Numbered from the stretch's first letter, positions 32,788-41,441 are shown. The stretch: 64,000 nucleotides of DNA from Nemesobacter sp965204665 (GCA_965204665.1 OZ242002.1:1736001-1800000); one strand, 5' to 3'. Program-made: numbers and translations. Notes: a model not told the origin generated them from the sequence alone.

Positions 32788-34398
32788 ATGAAACTTCTAC
32801 TGATACTTCTTTCAGTATTTACGCTGTTTTTTCCTGTTCGTTCCGGATTTTCAATTACGATTACCCCCATCTACGATGATGCTCCGGGAACGGGATTTAA
32901 AGATAGAACAACCCTTGGTGGAACTTCTCTTTTCAGTTTATCAATGCAGTTTCCTGTATTTAAAGGCAACAACGCAGCAACTTTGGGAGAAGCGAGAAAG
33001 GTCGCTTTCGAACACGCACTTGGAATTATCGGAAAAAATCTCCAAGGCGGAAACGAGATAACTGTAACGGCCAGATTCGTCTCGTTTTCCGACACGAGAG
33101 TAATTGGCTCAGTCAGCCGTTCCATGGTCTCAAATGACTCATATCGTCTTCCTGAAATTTTTTATACGTGCGCGCTTGCCGAAACAATCGGGGTGATTCC
33201 TCAAAAGTGTGAAGATCACCCGTTAAACATACAATCTGATTTCATTATACGATTAAGTGATAGACACGCTTTTTATTACGGTTTGGACAGAAATCCACCG
33301 AGTAATTACACAGATTTCATTTCGGTTGTACTGCATGAAACGCTCCACGGGTTGGGAATTACTTCCAACGTAATGTATGACGGAGGTTTTACTCTTGCAA
33401 TTCCCAGTGCAAAACCAAGGAAATCCATCTATGACCTGCAAATTTATTCAGAACTCCACAACGAGTTTTTTCTCCGGCTCACCGACGAGGAAAGGGCAGA
33501 TGCTATTGTCTCCGAGACGGGGCTTTCCTGGGACGGAACATCTGAAAACGCAAATCAATGCAGTTACGCGCGGAGGATGTCTGAACTGCAATCATCCGGT
33601 GTGAATTCAAATGGCATGCCTCTGCTTTTTGCCCCCGCGACTTTCTCTGCTGGTAGTTCCGTTAAGCATGTATCTCCGAATATCGGAGACATCATGCAGC
33701 CTAGATACCCGCTGCCCGCCGACATGAGCGTCAGTCTCGGTATGTTGCAGGATATAGGATGGGAGATCAACGACAGCGCGTTTCCGCCATCCTGCGTTCC
33801 AACAGGGATAACCGCTTCTACTTCCACCGGTACCGGAGGTGAGGCGGCATTCACGTTGAAACTCGACTCGGAACCGATGAGCAACGTTCGAATATCCGCG
33901 ACAAGCAGTTCAGGCGAGGTCAGCATATCACCGACTGATCTTCTGTTTACGCCGTCTGACTGGGATAATCCTCAAGAGATAACCGTAACAGCCTCAGGCA
34001 GCAGTCGGAACACGGGACTGAAGACCTATCAAGTCAATCTCGGCATCACAAGTACCGATAAGTTCTATAACAGGTTTGATCCCGATGATGTTTTCGTAAG
34101 ACTGGATGCGCGTAACGATGATGGAAATGACAGGTCGTCCGCACCCGATCCGCCGGCCGATCCTGCGAATACGGGTACCGGGTCGTCCGCTCCTGATCCG
34201 CCGGCCGATCCTGCGAATACGGGTACCGGGTCGTCCGCACCCGATCCCCCGACCAATCCTGCGAATGCAGGTACCGGGTCAACATCGGGAGGTTGCTCAA
34301 TTTCCGGGGAAAAACAGGTTCAAGTGAATTTTTTATCAAGCGTATTATATCTTGTAGTGTTGCTTGTTTTTTTTTCTGAAGCGATTCAAAGAAAGTAA
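32788..34398 (+). CDS. Secreted metalloprotease-like protein with repeats and C-terminal sorting tail
   Basis: 536 residues. Signal peptide (MKLLLILLSVFTLFFPVRSGFS). Around residue 180 an HEXXH zinc site occurs in FISVVLHETLHGLGITS; a later IMQPRYPLPADMSVSLGMLQDIGW resembles the Met-turn region of metzincin-like enzymes. Residues about 340-440 form a beta-sandwich (FTLKLDSEPMSNVRISATSS...SPTDLLFTPSDWDNPQEITVTASG). Three 16-residue proline-rich repeats follow (SSAPDPPADPANTGTG). The end, TSGGCSISG, then a hydrophobic helix (VNFLSSVLYLVVLLVFF) and basic residues (IQRK), looks like a CTERM-type sorting signal with a Cys for processing. Substrate unknown. It is in the accessory segment between two tRNA-Pro genes. 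Confidence 0.75.
   Translation: MKLLLILLSVFTLFFPVRSGFSITITPIYDDAPGTGFKDRTTLGGTSLFSLSMQFPVFKGNNAATLGEARKVAFEHALGIIGKNLQGGNEITVTARFVSFSDTRVIGSVSRSMVSNDSYRLPEIFYTCALAETIGVIPQKCEDHPLNIQSDFIIRLSDRHAFYYGLDRNPPSNYTDFISVVLHETLHGLGITSNVMYDGGFTLAIPSAKPRKSIYDLQIYSELHNEFFLRLTDEERADAIVSETGLSWDGTSENANQCSYARRMSELQSSGVNSNGMPLLFAPATFSAGSSVKHVSPNIGDIMQPRYPLPADMSVSLGMLQDIGWEINDSAFPPSCVPTGITASTSTGTGGEAAFTLKLDSEPMSNVRISATSSSGEVSISPTDLLFTPSDWDNPQEITVTASGSSRNTGLKTYQVNLGITSTDKFYNRFDPDDVFVRLDARNDDGNDRSSAPDPPADPANTGTGSSAPDPPADPANTGTGSSAPDPPTNPANAGTGSTSGGCSISGEKQVQVNFLSSVLYLVVLLVFFSEAIQRK
34135..34278 (+). repeat. Three 48-bp tandem repeats in the metalloprotease gene
   Basis: Units at 34135-34182, 34183-34230 and 34231-34278, nearly identical at DNA level, the third slightly diverged. 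They encode the linker SSAPDPPADPANTGTG. The high DNA identity suggests recent slippage expansion, so repeat number may vary between strains. Confidence 0.9.
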
Positions 34399-34516
34399 TC
34401 GTGCCGGTTGAGCACTTGTGTTGTTGGATGTAGGGATATTTTATAAAAGAGCGGTTTATCTGTGAGGATTTTTTGCGGAGTTTGCTTTTTCAAAATCTTC
34501 GGATAGCATTCACGGC

Positions 34517-34894
34517 ATGAGATTTTTAATATCAATTTCAGTTATCACAATGTTTTTCTCAGCCGCAGTTTCGGTGTTCGGTCAACCTGCAGATGTTTCC
34601 GTGGATTCTCCAACAAAGAGGCATTCGCAGAATTCTTACTTGAAAGCTTATGTGGATCCTGATACCGGAGAAATTCTTACATATGAGCAGTGGCGGGAAC
34701 TGGGTTTGGATACGGACCGGGAAGACGCCGCAGGCTCTTCTGAAAAGAAAGAGCCGGATACGCGCTTTATCAAGTCGAAAACCGTAACTCTTCCCGACGG
34801 AAGTACTGTGACGGTAATAGATGCCGAAGATGCTCCTGGAACCGAGACTAAAGTATGGTTTGATGAAAAGGGCGAGGCTCATTTATCTCACTAG
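34517..34894 (+). CDS. Small exported protein of unknown function
   Basis: 125 residues. Signal peptide (MRFLISISVITMFFSAAVSVFGQ), then a polar mature part with LKAYVDPDTGEILTYEQWRELGLD and a TLPDGSTVTVIDAEDAPGTETKVWFDEKGEAHLSH end. The DPDTGEI..YEQWRE and LPDGST..V blocks look conserved, but I know no function. It follows the protease gene by about 120 bp on the same strand. Confidence 0.65.
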   Translation: MRFLISISVITMFFSAAVSVFGQPADVSVDSPTKRHSQNSYLKAYVDPDTGEILTYEQWRELGLDTDREDAAGSSEKKEPDTRFIKSKTVTLPDGSTVTVIDAEDAPGTETKVWFDEKGEAHLSH

Positions 34895-35304
34895 AAATCG
34901 GTTCCGCCTGGAATCTTCTTCGATTTACCGGCATGGGGTCTGAAAAGTTTTCTCTGACGGCATTCATTGTCCCTCAAGTATGTTGATATGATGTTGTAGA
35001 GTACCGATGTCTCACCGTGATCATGATAACATTTGTCGGGATTCCCAACTAACCGGGCGCCAATGCCTGACATAGCCTTGGTTATGTCGGACCGCTTGAA
35101 GACCCGGATGCTGCGGCCGGTGCAATCGATCCGGCGGATCCTGAAAGGATGATTTCCGACTGAACCGCTTCAAAGGAAAGGAACTGGAAATAAATCCTCA
35201 ACCGCTGAAAACTGCCGATCTGTCATCCTCTGACCGAACGCTTACATTACAAGGAAATCTGAATCGTATCAATTTATCAATAAGAACAGCAAGTTGCCAA
35301 TCTA
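34895..35304. other. Intergenic stretch with possible gene debris
   Basis: No convincing gene. A 60-residue minus-strand frame (34891-35073, CYHDHGETSVLYNIISTYLRDN region) and a short plus-strand frame near 35075-35163 (ending IDPADPERMISD) read like protein fragments, but neither has a ribosome site or a family I recognise. They may be remains of displaced genes. Confidence 0.35.
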
Positions 35305-35670
35305 TTATGAAAGTTGAAGATGATTTTTTTCATTGACTTTCACAGTCTTGTCTCCTGATGTCTGAACAAGGACTCCGTGAGCAAGTATGATTTTGCGGAA
35401 GGTATCATTGATTCTTGCCCACTCGACTAGGTCGACCTTGATGGGTAGGTCAGATTCTCTAAAGTCCTCTGCCATCGCTGAGACCACATGTAGAGGTAGT
35501 GGTTCGTTACCTAAGATAGCAAGATCAAGATCAGAATAATTCTTTGCGGTTCGAGTCGCGCGTGAGCCGAAAGCCAGAACATTTCGACTTGGTACGTGAT
35601 GCCGTAATATATTCCGCACAATGATCCAGTGACCTGCCTTCAGGTCCAGAGGCGGCACTGACCCGCTCAC
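35305..35670 (-). CDS. MNT-type minimal nucleotidyltransferase (antitoxin of a HEPN/MNT pair)
   Basis: 121 residues. The nucleotidyltransferase motif GSRATRTAKNYSDLDLAI (GS...DxD) lies near residues 35-52, and VDLVEWARINDTFRKIILAHGVLV near the end is usual in MNT proteins encoded beside HEPN partners (HI0073-like). In characterised pairs MNT AMPylates the HEPN RNase and silences it. Its ATG overlaps the HEPN stop by 4 nt (ATGA), showing one transcript. Confidence 0.9.
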   Translation of the reverse strand: MSGSVPPLDLKAGHWIIVRNILRHHVPSRNVLAFGSRATRTAKNYSDLDLAILGNEPLPLHVVSAMAEDFRESDLPIKVDLVEWARINDTFRKIILAHGVLVQTSGDKTVKVNEKNHLQLS

Positions 35671-36080
35671 GTCAATCGTTCCTGCAGTTTATTTCGCAGA
35701 TAGATCATCTCTTCGATAAAACGTGGAATTCTTGAGACCACATCAAGTGCGGTGTTCTCGTCGTAGGTGTGGCTGGTCCGAGTACGCATGTCACGAAAGC
35801 CGCGCCAGTCCAACCAGTTGCCCAACAGCAGCCCCTGTTCGTTTGCCGTGCGGACCAGATCCTGAAAGGTCATTTCGTCGAACTGCTTCGGGTTTGGAGA
35901 AGCATATTCTAGATAGCGTTTCAAAATCTTGTGTCCTAATTCATATGTGAATTCAAAGCGCTGAACTAAACCGTCACGAATCTGGTCATCGTTCTCATCG
36001 CTCTGATACCTAGCCAGTCCATCTTCAAGACGCTGGACAGCCCGCTCGAATGAAGCAATATTAGGCTTGTTTTCCGACAT
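35667..36080 (-). CDS. HEPN-type nucleotidyltransferase-substrate-binding protein (HI0074-like toxin)
   Basis: 137 residues, all helical. FERAVQRLEDGLARY, DGLVQRFEFTYELGHKILKRYLEY, and LLGNWLDWRGFRDMRTRTSHTYDENTALDVV match the HI0074/NTase_sub_bind family. RTRTSH is an RX4H motif, the HEPN RNase active site. Pair with the MNT gene gives a type VII-like toxin-antitoxin system, here in the accessory stretch between tRNA-Pro genes. Confidence 0.9.
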   Translation of the reverse strand: MSENKPNIASFERAVQRLEDGLARYQSDENDDQIRDGLVQRFEFTYELGHKILKRYLEYASPNPKQFDEMTFQDLVRTANEQGLLLGNWLDWRGFRDMRTRTSHTYDENTALDVVSRIPRFIEEMIYLRNKLQERLT

Positions 36081-36233
36081 TCCCTATGTCCTGTTTTAGT
36101 TTAGTGAAGAACGGATATTTTTACTGTTCATTGATCATAAAACCTCAAATTTCGTATTTCGGACTGTTCTCTTGTAGCGCCTGAAATGCGTTTATTTCAA
36201 AGGAGTTGGAGGTATAAATCAATATGCAAAAAA

Positions 36234-36309
36234 TGGTCGGGGTGACCGGACTTGAACCGGTGACCCCCGGTCCCCCAGACCGGTGCGCTACCAACTGCGC
36301 CACACCCCG
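36234..36309 (-). tRNA. tRNA-Pro (anticodon GGG)
   Basis: Acceptor CGGGGTG / CACCCCG, anticodon stem CCGGT/ACCGG with loop CTGGGGG (anticodon GGG), T-arm CCGGTTCAAGTCCGG, encoded CCA at 36234-36236. It lies about 40 bp after merR, same strand, the other half of the merR-tRNA-Pro-surE order. Confidence 0.95.
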
Positions 36310-36347
36310 AAATGGATATTGAACCCTCCAGACTCTAAAATAATCCG

Positions 36348-36698
36348 CTACAGTCCCTTGGAAATAAATATTAACTCATCCAGGACTTCCCGCAACACTG
36401 CTTTGTCTGTACGGCGGGAGAAAATATCTTCTGTCCCGTTCCTTTCGTCCTTCAGTATTTTCTGTACTCCGGCTATGGTGAATTTTTGTTCATAAAGCAG
36501 GTGTTTTATTCTATAAAACAGGTGTATGGTATCTTTGTCGTAAAGTCTCTGGGATTTTCTCCTTATGGGTTTCACCGAACTGAATTCAGCTTCCCAGTAT
36601 CGGAGAACATAAGGCTTCACACCTAGAATGTCGCTTACTTCTCCTATCTTAAAATATAGTTTGTCGGGTAAGGACAAATTCGGAAGTCTAAAAGACAT
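36348..36698 (-). CDS. MerR-family transcriptional regulator
   Basis: 116 residues. The winged-helix opening KLYFKIGEVSDILGVKPYVLRYWEAEFSSVKPIRRKSQRLYDKDTIHLFYRIKHLLYEQKFTIAGVQKIL is a complete MerR DNA-binding domain with a short tail and no obvious ligand domain. It belongs to the small MerR proteins found before tRNA-Pro in many deltaproteobacteria, often after ihfA. Targets unknown. Downstream of rnhB by 33 bp. Confidence 0.92.
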   Translation of the reverse strand: MSFRLPNLSLPDKLYFKIGEVSDILGVKPYVLRYWEAEFSSVKPIRRKSQRLYDKDTIHLFYRIKHLLYEQKFTIAGVQKILKDERNGTEDIFSRRTDKAVLREVLDELIFISKGL

Positions 36699-36731
36699 AC
36701 TCGTAGAATAATTATCGGTACCAATAAAAAG

Positions 36732-37343
36732 TCAAGTTAAAAGGCTCGGTTGCAGTACACCTTTAAAAGACTTTCTATGTATAGGGCATGGACCTAGGTT
36801 TCTTAATGCTTCTAAATGTTCTTTTGTCGGATACCCTTTGTGTTTTGAAAAACCATATCCCGGATACTTTTCTATCTCCATTGCGACCATGGTTCTGTCC
36901 CTAGTGACTTTCGCCGCTATTGACGCAGCGGATATGCATGCGCAAAGAGAATCGCCTTTGACGATGGTTCGCTGTTCTAGAGAAAGGGATGTTTTCTGAT
37001 TACCGTCTATGAGCAGGAAGGCAGGTTTTTTCTGCAGAGACAGAACAGCTTTTTCCATTGCTAGCAGCGTGGCCTGAAGGATGTTCACGCGATCAATCTC
37101 CTCCGGTTCCGTCATCGCAACTGCCCAAGCGAGAGACTTTTCCTTTATCTCTTCAAAAAGTTCGTTTCTTCTTTTTTCAGAAAGTGTCTTGGAATCACTG
37201 AGACCGAGAATAGGGTATGCGGGATCAAGGATAACCGCCCCGGCCACTACAGGGCCCGCAAGACACCCTCTCCCTGCTTCGTCCACTCCCGCCACGAGTT
37301 TTCGAGAGGAAAAAATTTCGCGTTCAATATCAGAGAAACTCAT
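36732..37343 (-). CDS. rnhB: Ribonuclease HII
   Basis: 203 residues. Cleaves RNA of RNA-DNA hybrids, including single ribonucleotides. Catalytic acid sites: LVAGVDEAGRGCLAGPVVAGAVIL (Asp-Glu), LIDGN (Asp), and KGDSLCACISAASIAAKVTRDRTM (Asp). GYGFSKHKGYPTKEHLEAL is the usual C-terminal block. It follows dapA by 3 bp, so probably co-transcribed. Confidence 0.96.
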   Translation of the reverse strand: MSFSDIEREIFSSRKLVAGVDEAGRGCLAGPVVAGAVILDPAYPILGLSDSKTLSEKRRNELFEEIKEKSLAWAVAMTEPEEIDRVNILQATLLAMEKAVLSLQKKPAFLLIDGNQKTSLSLEQRTIVKGDSLCACISAASIAAKVTRDRTMVAMEIEKYPGYGFSKHKGYPTKEHLEALRNLGPCPIHRKSFKGVLQPSLLT

Positions 37344-37346
37344 AAC

Positions 37347-38243
37347 TCAGACAGTCGGAATAAGACCGTATTCACTTAACGTTTTTTTTAGTTTTACAAA
37401 ATTTTCATCTGAAAGTTCGTAAAGAGGGGCTCTTATTTCGGGCTTTATTTTCCCCATAAGCGCAAGTGCGGCCTTCACAGGTATGGGGTTTGATTCCACA
37501 AATAAGATCCTGTTCAGCGGAAGGAGCCTGTAGTGAAGACTCTTGGCTTTATCTGTTTCACCTCTATTGAAGGTGTTGTACATTTCCGATAGGTCTGCGG
37601 GGAGAATGTTTGCGGTCACCGTTATAAACCCTCTTGAACCGATTGTAAGCAGAGGATAGTTGACCGCGTCGTCTCCGGAGAGAAGGATAAGTTCTTCCCC
37701 GCAGAGGTGAATAAGTCTGCTTGCCTGCTCAAGCGAACCGGATGCTTCCTTGATGCCGACGATATTTCTACAGTCGCCGAAAAGGTCGGCTGTGGTTTCC
37801 GGTTCTATGTTCACCACAGTACGTCCCGGGACATTGTACAGTATGAGCGGAAGTGATGTTTTTTCTGCGATCGAGCGGAAGTGGCGGTAGATTCCCCGCT
37901 GTGTCGGCTTGTTGTAGTAGGGAGTGACGACAAGAGCTGCGTCTGCACCTGTGTCCTCTGCGAACCTGGTCAGTTTTATTGCCTCCATTGTGCTGTTGGA
38001 ACCGGTGCCCGCGACCACGGGAACCCTTCCTCTCACCTTTTTCACAGTGAATTCTATGACTTGTTTGTGCTCTGCGTGGGTGAGGGTAGGGGACTCGCCC
38101 GTAGTTCCGACCGGAACTATTCCGTGAGTGCCGTTTTCTATCTGGAACTCTATGAGTTGTTCAAGCCTCACGTAGTCGACTTCACCGTTTTCAAACGGCG
38201 TTACGACCGCAACTATTGAACCTTGTATGAGTTCTCTCTTCAT
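37347..38243 (-). CDS. dapA: 4-hydroxy-tetrahydrodipicolinate synthase
   Basis: 298 residues from ATG 38243 (AGAGAGACAAG upstream); the frame is open earlier but MKRELIQGSIVAVVTPF is the standard start. Condenses pyruvate and aspartate semialdehyde in lysine/diaminopimelate synthesis. Markers: GTTGESPTLTHAEH, VTPYYNKPTQRGIYRHF with the catalytic Tyr, LYNVPGRT, and GIKEASGS with the Schiff-base Lys. Its substrate is made by asd, two genes upstream in the same run. Confidence 0.97.
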   Translation of the reverse strand: MKRELIQGSIVAVVTPFENGEVDYVRLEQLIEFQIENGTHGIVPVGTTGESPTLTHAEHKQVIEFTVKKVRGRVPVVAGTGSNSTMEAIKLTRFAEDTGADAALVVTPYYNKPTQRGIYRHFRSIAEKTSLPLILYNVPGRTVVNIEPETTADLFGDCRNIVGIKEASGSLEQASRLIHLCGEELILLSGDDAVNYPLLTIGSRGFITVTANILPADLSEMYNTFNRGETDKAKSLHYRLLPLNRILFVESNPIPVKAALALMGKIKPEIRAPLYELSDENFVKLKKTLSEYGLIPTV

Positions 38244-38254
38244 AACTTGTCTCT

Positions 38255-38788
38255 CTATATTTTTACTTTTTTTCCGCAGGAAGAGCAGAATACGCTTGTT
38301 GAAGGTATTCTGTCCCCGCAATGCATGCAGAAAAAAGCGGTTCCCTGCCTTGCGGAAAATTCAATGCTCTGCGCGATAGTGTCTTCAAATTTTTCCGAGA
38401 GTTCCTCGAACTCTTTCAAATACTGTCTGTGAACTGTTATCACGTCATCCGCATCAACCGTCTTTATTTCAAGTTTAAGTCCCTTGCTTCTGGCGGAACC
38501 GAAACTGTGTCGCGTTATGGTGTCGAGTTCTATTTCACGTACTGCATTCGCCTTTTTTCCGCTTTTAAATATCAAAATTCTTCTGGTGGTAAGCATTAAA
38601 GTGGCTCTAAAAAAACTGTTTCTGTCCACCCACGCCCTTGGTTTGTAGGTGCAGCTTAGTGTTGGAACGGTGAGCACCACTGTTTCGTTCTCGTAAAACA
38701 GTTCTTTGAGTTCCTGCCGGTCAATGCTTTGGTGTGCGAGAAAGAAATCGGAAAGTCTTTTCAGTATGCCGGTTTCAGGCATGACCAT
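38255..38788 (-). CDS. PH-like domain protein with C-terminal zinc ribbon
   Basis: 177 residues. The middle (residues about 30-110) has strands like a bacterial PH domain: YENETVVLTVPTLSCTYKPRAW, RATLMLTTRRILIFKSGKKANAVREIELDTIT. A charged helix is followed by a zinc ribbon FFCMHCGDRIPSTSVFCSSCGKK. Located between asd (14-nt overlap) and dapA. No known function; perhaps membrane- or protein-binding. Confidence 0.7.
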   Translation of the reverse strand: MVMPETGILKRLSDFFLAHQSIDRQELKELFYENETVVLTVPTLSCTYKPRAWVDRNSFFRATLMLTTRRILIFKSGKKANAVREIELDTITRHSFGSARSKGLKLEIKTVDADDVITVHRQYLKEFEELSEKFEDTIAQSIEFSARQGTAFFCMHCGDRIPSTSVFCSSCGKKVKI

Positions 38789-39800
38789 GTACCAGAAGTT
38801 CCGCTATCTGCACGGCGTTTAGCGCTGCGCCTTTTCTTAACTGATCACCGCTTATCCAAAGACAGAGGCCGTTCGGATGTGTGTAGTCCTCCCGTATTCT
38901 TCCCACAAAACAGTCATCCTCATATGAGCTCTCAAGCGGCATCGGATAACTCAGATTCTCAGGGTCGTCGGCCAGTCGCACTCCGGGAAAATCCCTTATG
39001 GATTGCTTGGCCTCCTCGACAGACACTTTTCCCTCAGTCTCCAGGTTTACGGAAATGCAGTGAGACCGCCATACGGGAACTCTTACTGTTGTCGCCGTAA
39101 CCGTTATGGAGTTGTCTTCGAGTATCTTGCGCGTCTCGTCATGAAGCTTCATCTCTTCTTTTGTATAGCCGTTTTCCGTGAAGGAATCTATGTGCGGGAT
39201 TACGTTAAACGCTATCTGGTGGGGAAAAGCACCGTCTAGGTTTTCCGGCTTTTCATTCCGTGACCAACACATCATCTGGCTCCCAAGTTCCGCTATACCG
39301 CCCGCCCCCGCTCCCGAGACGGACTGAAAGCTGGTTGCTACAACCCTCCTTATTCTTGATAGGTGGTGGATGGGAGCAAGAGCCATCAGCATTATCGCCG
39401 TGGTACAGTTAGGATTTGCTATGATTCCCTTTTTCCGGCTTCTGGATGCATCGGGGTTTATCTCAGGTACCACAAGCGGGACATCGGTATCCATTCTGAA
39501 CGCGGAACTGTTGTCTATGACCACCGCTCCGCTCTGCACGGCGGTCTGCGCGTAATCCTTGCTTCTTTGTGAACCCGCAGAGAAAAGTGCCATATCCATG
39601 CCGGAAAAAGAATTTTCTCCGAGCCCGGAAACCACTATCTCTTTTCCCGCGAATTCGTATTTTTTCCCCGCGGAGCGTTCTGACGCCAGAAGGCGCAACT
39701 CCCCCAGAGGAAAGTTTCTTTCTGCGAGTATTCTCATCATTTCCTGGCCCACAGCGCCCGTCGCTCCAACTATGACAATATTGTATCTTCTGTCCGTCAT
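38775..39800 (-). CDS. asd: Aspartate-semialdehyde dehydrogenase
   Basis: 341 residues. NADPH reduction of aspartyl phosphate for lysine, methionine and threonine. Seen: NADP fold NIVIVGATGAVGQEM, DNSSAFRMD, catalytic Cys in IIANPNCTTAIML, SFQSVSGAG, and the substrate His region in VPVWRSHCISVNLE. Starts 4 bp after rpiB; supplies DapA downstream. Confidence 0.97.
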   Translation of the reverse strand: MTDRRYNIVIVGATGAVGQEMMRILAERNFPLGELRLLASERSAGKKYEFAGKEIVVSGLGENSFSGMDMALFSAGSQRSKDYAQTAVQSGAVVIDNSSAFRMDTDVPLVVPEINPDASRSRKKGIIANPNCTTAIMLMALAPIHHLSRIRRVVATSFQSVSGAGAGGIAELGSQMMCWSRNEKPENLDGAFPHQIAFNVIPHIDSFTENGYTKEEMKLHDETRKILEDNSITVTATTVRVPVWRSHCISVNLETEGKVSVEEAKQSIRDFPGVRLADDPENLSYPMPLESSYEDDCFVGRIREDYTHPNGLCLWISGDQLRKGAALNAVQIAELLVHGHA

Positions 39801-39804
39801 TTTC

Positions 39805-40257
39805 TCACTTCGCTTGGTTTCTGTATTTTGATTCGATTCTGCTAACTTTTTCTATATTATCCTTTTCCGAAGGGTCGGGACTGTTTGTAAACCATGCGTC
39901 GAGAATCTCTTTGGCCACCGCAGAGGACGTAAGACGCAGACTAAAAGCCAGAACGTTTGCGTCGTTCCACTTGCGGGCGCCCGCGGCAGTCTCTGAATCT
40001 GTGCAGAGAGCCGCTCTTATTCCCGGAACCTTATTGGCGGCTATGCTTACACCCGTTCCAGTTGAGCAGAAAACAATTCCCTGATCACATTCTTTTCGAG
40101 AAACTCTTTCCGCTACCTGCTCCGCAATTTCCGCCCACTCCGTGTTTTCATCCGCAAGAGGTCCTAACAGTTCAACCTCCATCTCTCTTCTGCGGAGTTC
40201 CTCTACCACTTCATTTGTCAGAGTGTTCTTCTCATCACTTCCAACGGCAATCTTCAT
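39805..40257 (-). CDS. rpiB: RpiB/LacAB-family ribose 5-phosphate isomerase
   Basis: 150 residues. KIAVGSDEKNTLTNEVVEEL opens the fold; the active-site Cys lies in DQGIVFCSTGTGVSIAANKVPGIRAALC, and the EWAEIAEQVAERV helix and NVLAFSLRLTS block are typical. Interconverts ribose and ribulose 5-phosphates. First gene of the rpiB-asd-dapA-rnhB run. Confidence 0.92.
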   Translation of the reverse strand: MKIAVGSDEKNTLTNEVVEELRRREMEVELLGPLADENTEWAEIAEQVAERVSRKECDQGIVFCSTGTGVSIAANKVPGIRAALCTDSETAAGARKWNDANVLAFSLRLTSSAVAKEILDAWFTNSPDPSEKDNIEKVSRIESKYRNQAK

Positions 40258-40437
40258 TGTTTCCAGCCCCTCTCGTCAGCGACGGCCTATTTCCCGGGTT
40301 CCAAGTATAACAGACCGCGAAATTTCCATTTCTTTCTTCAATTGACCTGTACCATGATTAATAATATTTTGTATAGCATAACTTCGCAAGATCGGCAGCA
40401 CTTGTCGACATGTCCATGATTAGGTGAGTTATGAATC
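40258..40437. other. Divergent spacer between rpiB and etfB
   Basis: No gene. It should hold the rpiB promoter; only the etf promoter at 40438 is clear. Confidence 0.4.
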
Positions 40438-40467
40438 TTGACATGGCATATTTTAAGTATTTATAAT
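40438..40467 (+). promoter_or_regulatory. Strong sigma-70-type promoter of etfBA
   Basis: TTGACA, an 18-nt spacer and TATAAT, both boxes perfect. Transcription from about 40474 gives an 80-nt leader ending in AGGAGG before the etfB start. Confidence 0.8.
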
Positions 40468-40555
40468 GATACCCTCAACAAGTTGTGGTTTTTACTTGGT
40501 TTTTCCTTAAAATCTGCATTTCGACCAAATTACGTCATCAAGGAGGTATTGCAAG

Positions 40556-41398
40556 TTGAAGACAGTAGTTTTTATAACGCAGACCCAGGATACCGAAGCG
40601 GTAATAAAAGTCGACTCGTCAGGTGATTCGATAAATACCGAAGGGATGAAGTGGATTATGAACCCCTATGATGAGTTCGCCGTGGAAGAGGCTATCAGAA
40701 CTAAAGAAGCCTATGGAGGAGAAGTAATTCTTGTGGCCGCGGGTCCTTCCCGCACCGCGCAGACGTTACGCGTGGGTCTAGCCATGGGGGCTGATTCAGC
40801 TGTGCATATTTCAGACGAAAATCTTGCGGATACGGTGGATTCCCTCGTCATATCCAAACTTGTGGCCTCGGAACTTCGGAAAATAGAAGGAATCGACCTG
40901 ATTTTCACGGGTATGAAAATCATAGACGAGGAATCGGTACAGGTAGGGATACAGGTAGCTGCAGAACTCGGAATTCCTCACCTTGCGCTTGTCAGTAAGG
41001 TAATAGAAGTGCGTCCCGATGAACGTAAACTGGTCTGTCAGAAAGAAATTGATGGCGGGAGCGTCTCCGTGGAAGTTTCTCTACCTGCGCTTATCACATG
41101 TCCCGATGCTATGAACGAACCTCGTTACGCGTCTGTTCCAAACATAATGAAGGCTAAGAGAAAGCCGATGAAGACAGTTTCATTGGACGATGTGGATTTC
41201 GGGTCTTTGGGTATTTCAAGGGATTCGGTAGGCAAGGGAGGAGCCAGACTCAGAACTGTGAGCCTTGAGGTTCCTGAAGTGCAGAGAAAACTCAAAATAA
41301 TAAAAGGAAGTGATGAAACAACGGTAAAGGGAGACGAGATTGCCGAGTCGGCGAGAGAACTTGTGAAGTTGCTTAGAGACGACGCCAAGGTCATATGA
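40556..41398 (+). CDS. etfB: Electron transfer flavoprotein, beta subunit
   Basis: 280 residues starting at TTG 40556 with AGGAGG 9 nt upstream. Family blocks: MNPYDEFAVEEAIRTKEAYGGEVILVAAGPSRTAQTLRVGLAMGADSAVHI, DLIFTGMKIIDEESVQVGIQVAAELGIPHLALV, and the adenine-nucleotide binding DPD region. With EtfA it carries electrons from acyl-CoA and other dehydrogenases to the quinone pool via ETF-QO. etfA follows 43 bp later. Confidence 0.96.
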   Translation: MKTVVFITQTQDTEAVIKVDSSGDSINTEGMKWIMNPYDEFAVEEAIRTKEAYGGEVILVAAGPSRTAQTLRVGLAMGADSAVHISDENLADTVDSLVISKLVASELRKIEGIDLIFTGMKIIDEESVQVGIQVAAELGIPHLALVSKVIEVRPDERKLVCQKEIDGGSVSVEVSLPALITCPDAMNEPRYASVPNIMKAKRKPMKTVSLDDVDFGSLGISRDSVGKGGARLRTVSLEVPEVQRKLKIIKGSDETTVKGDEIAESARELVKLLRDDAKVI

Positions 41399-41441
41399 TC
41401 AGGTGCTTTCAAATAATTTTTTCGGGAGGTTTTGAGTTAAT

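Noticed and set aside
34135..34278. CRISPR-like array
   Set aside because: The 48-bp units are contiguous with no spacers and are in frame inside a protein; they are coding tandem repeats.
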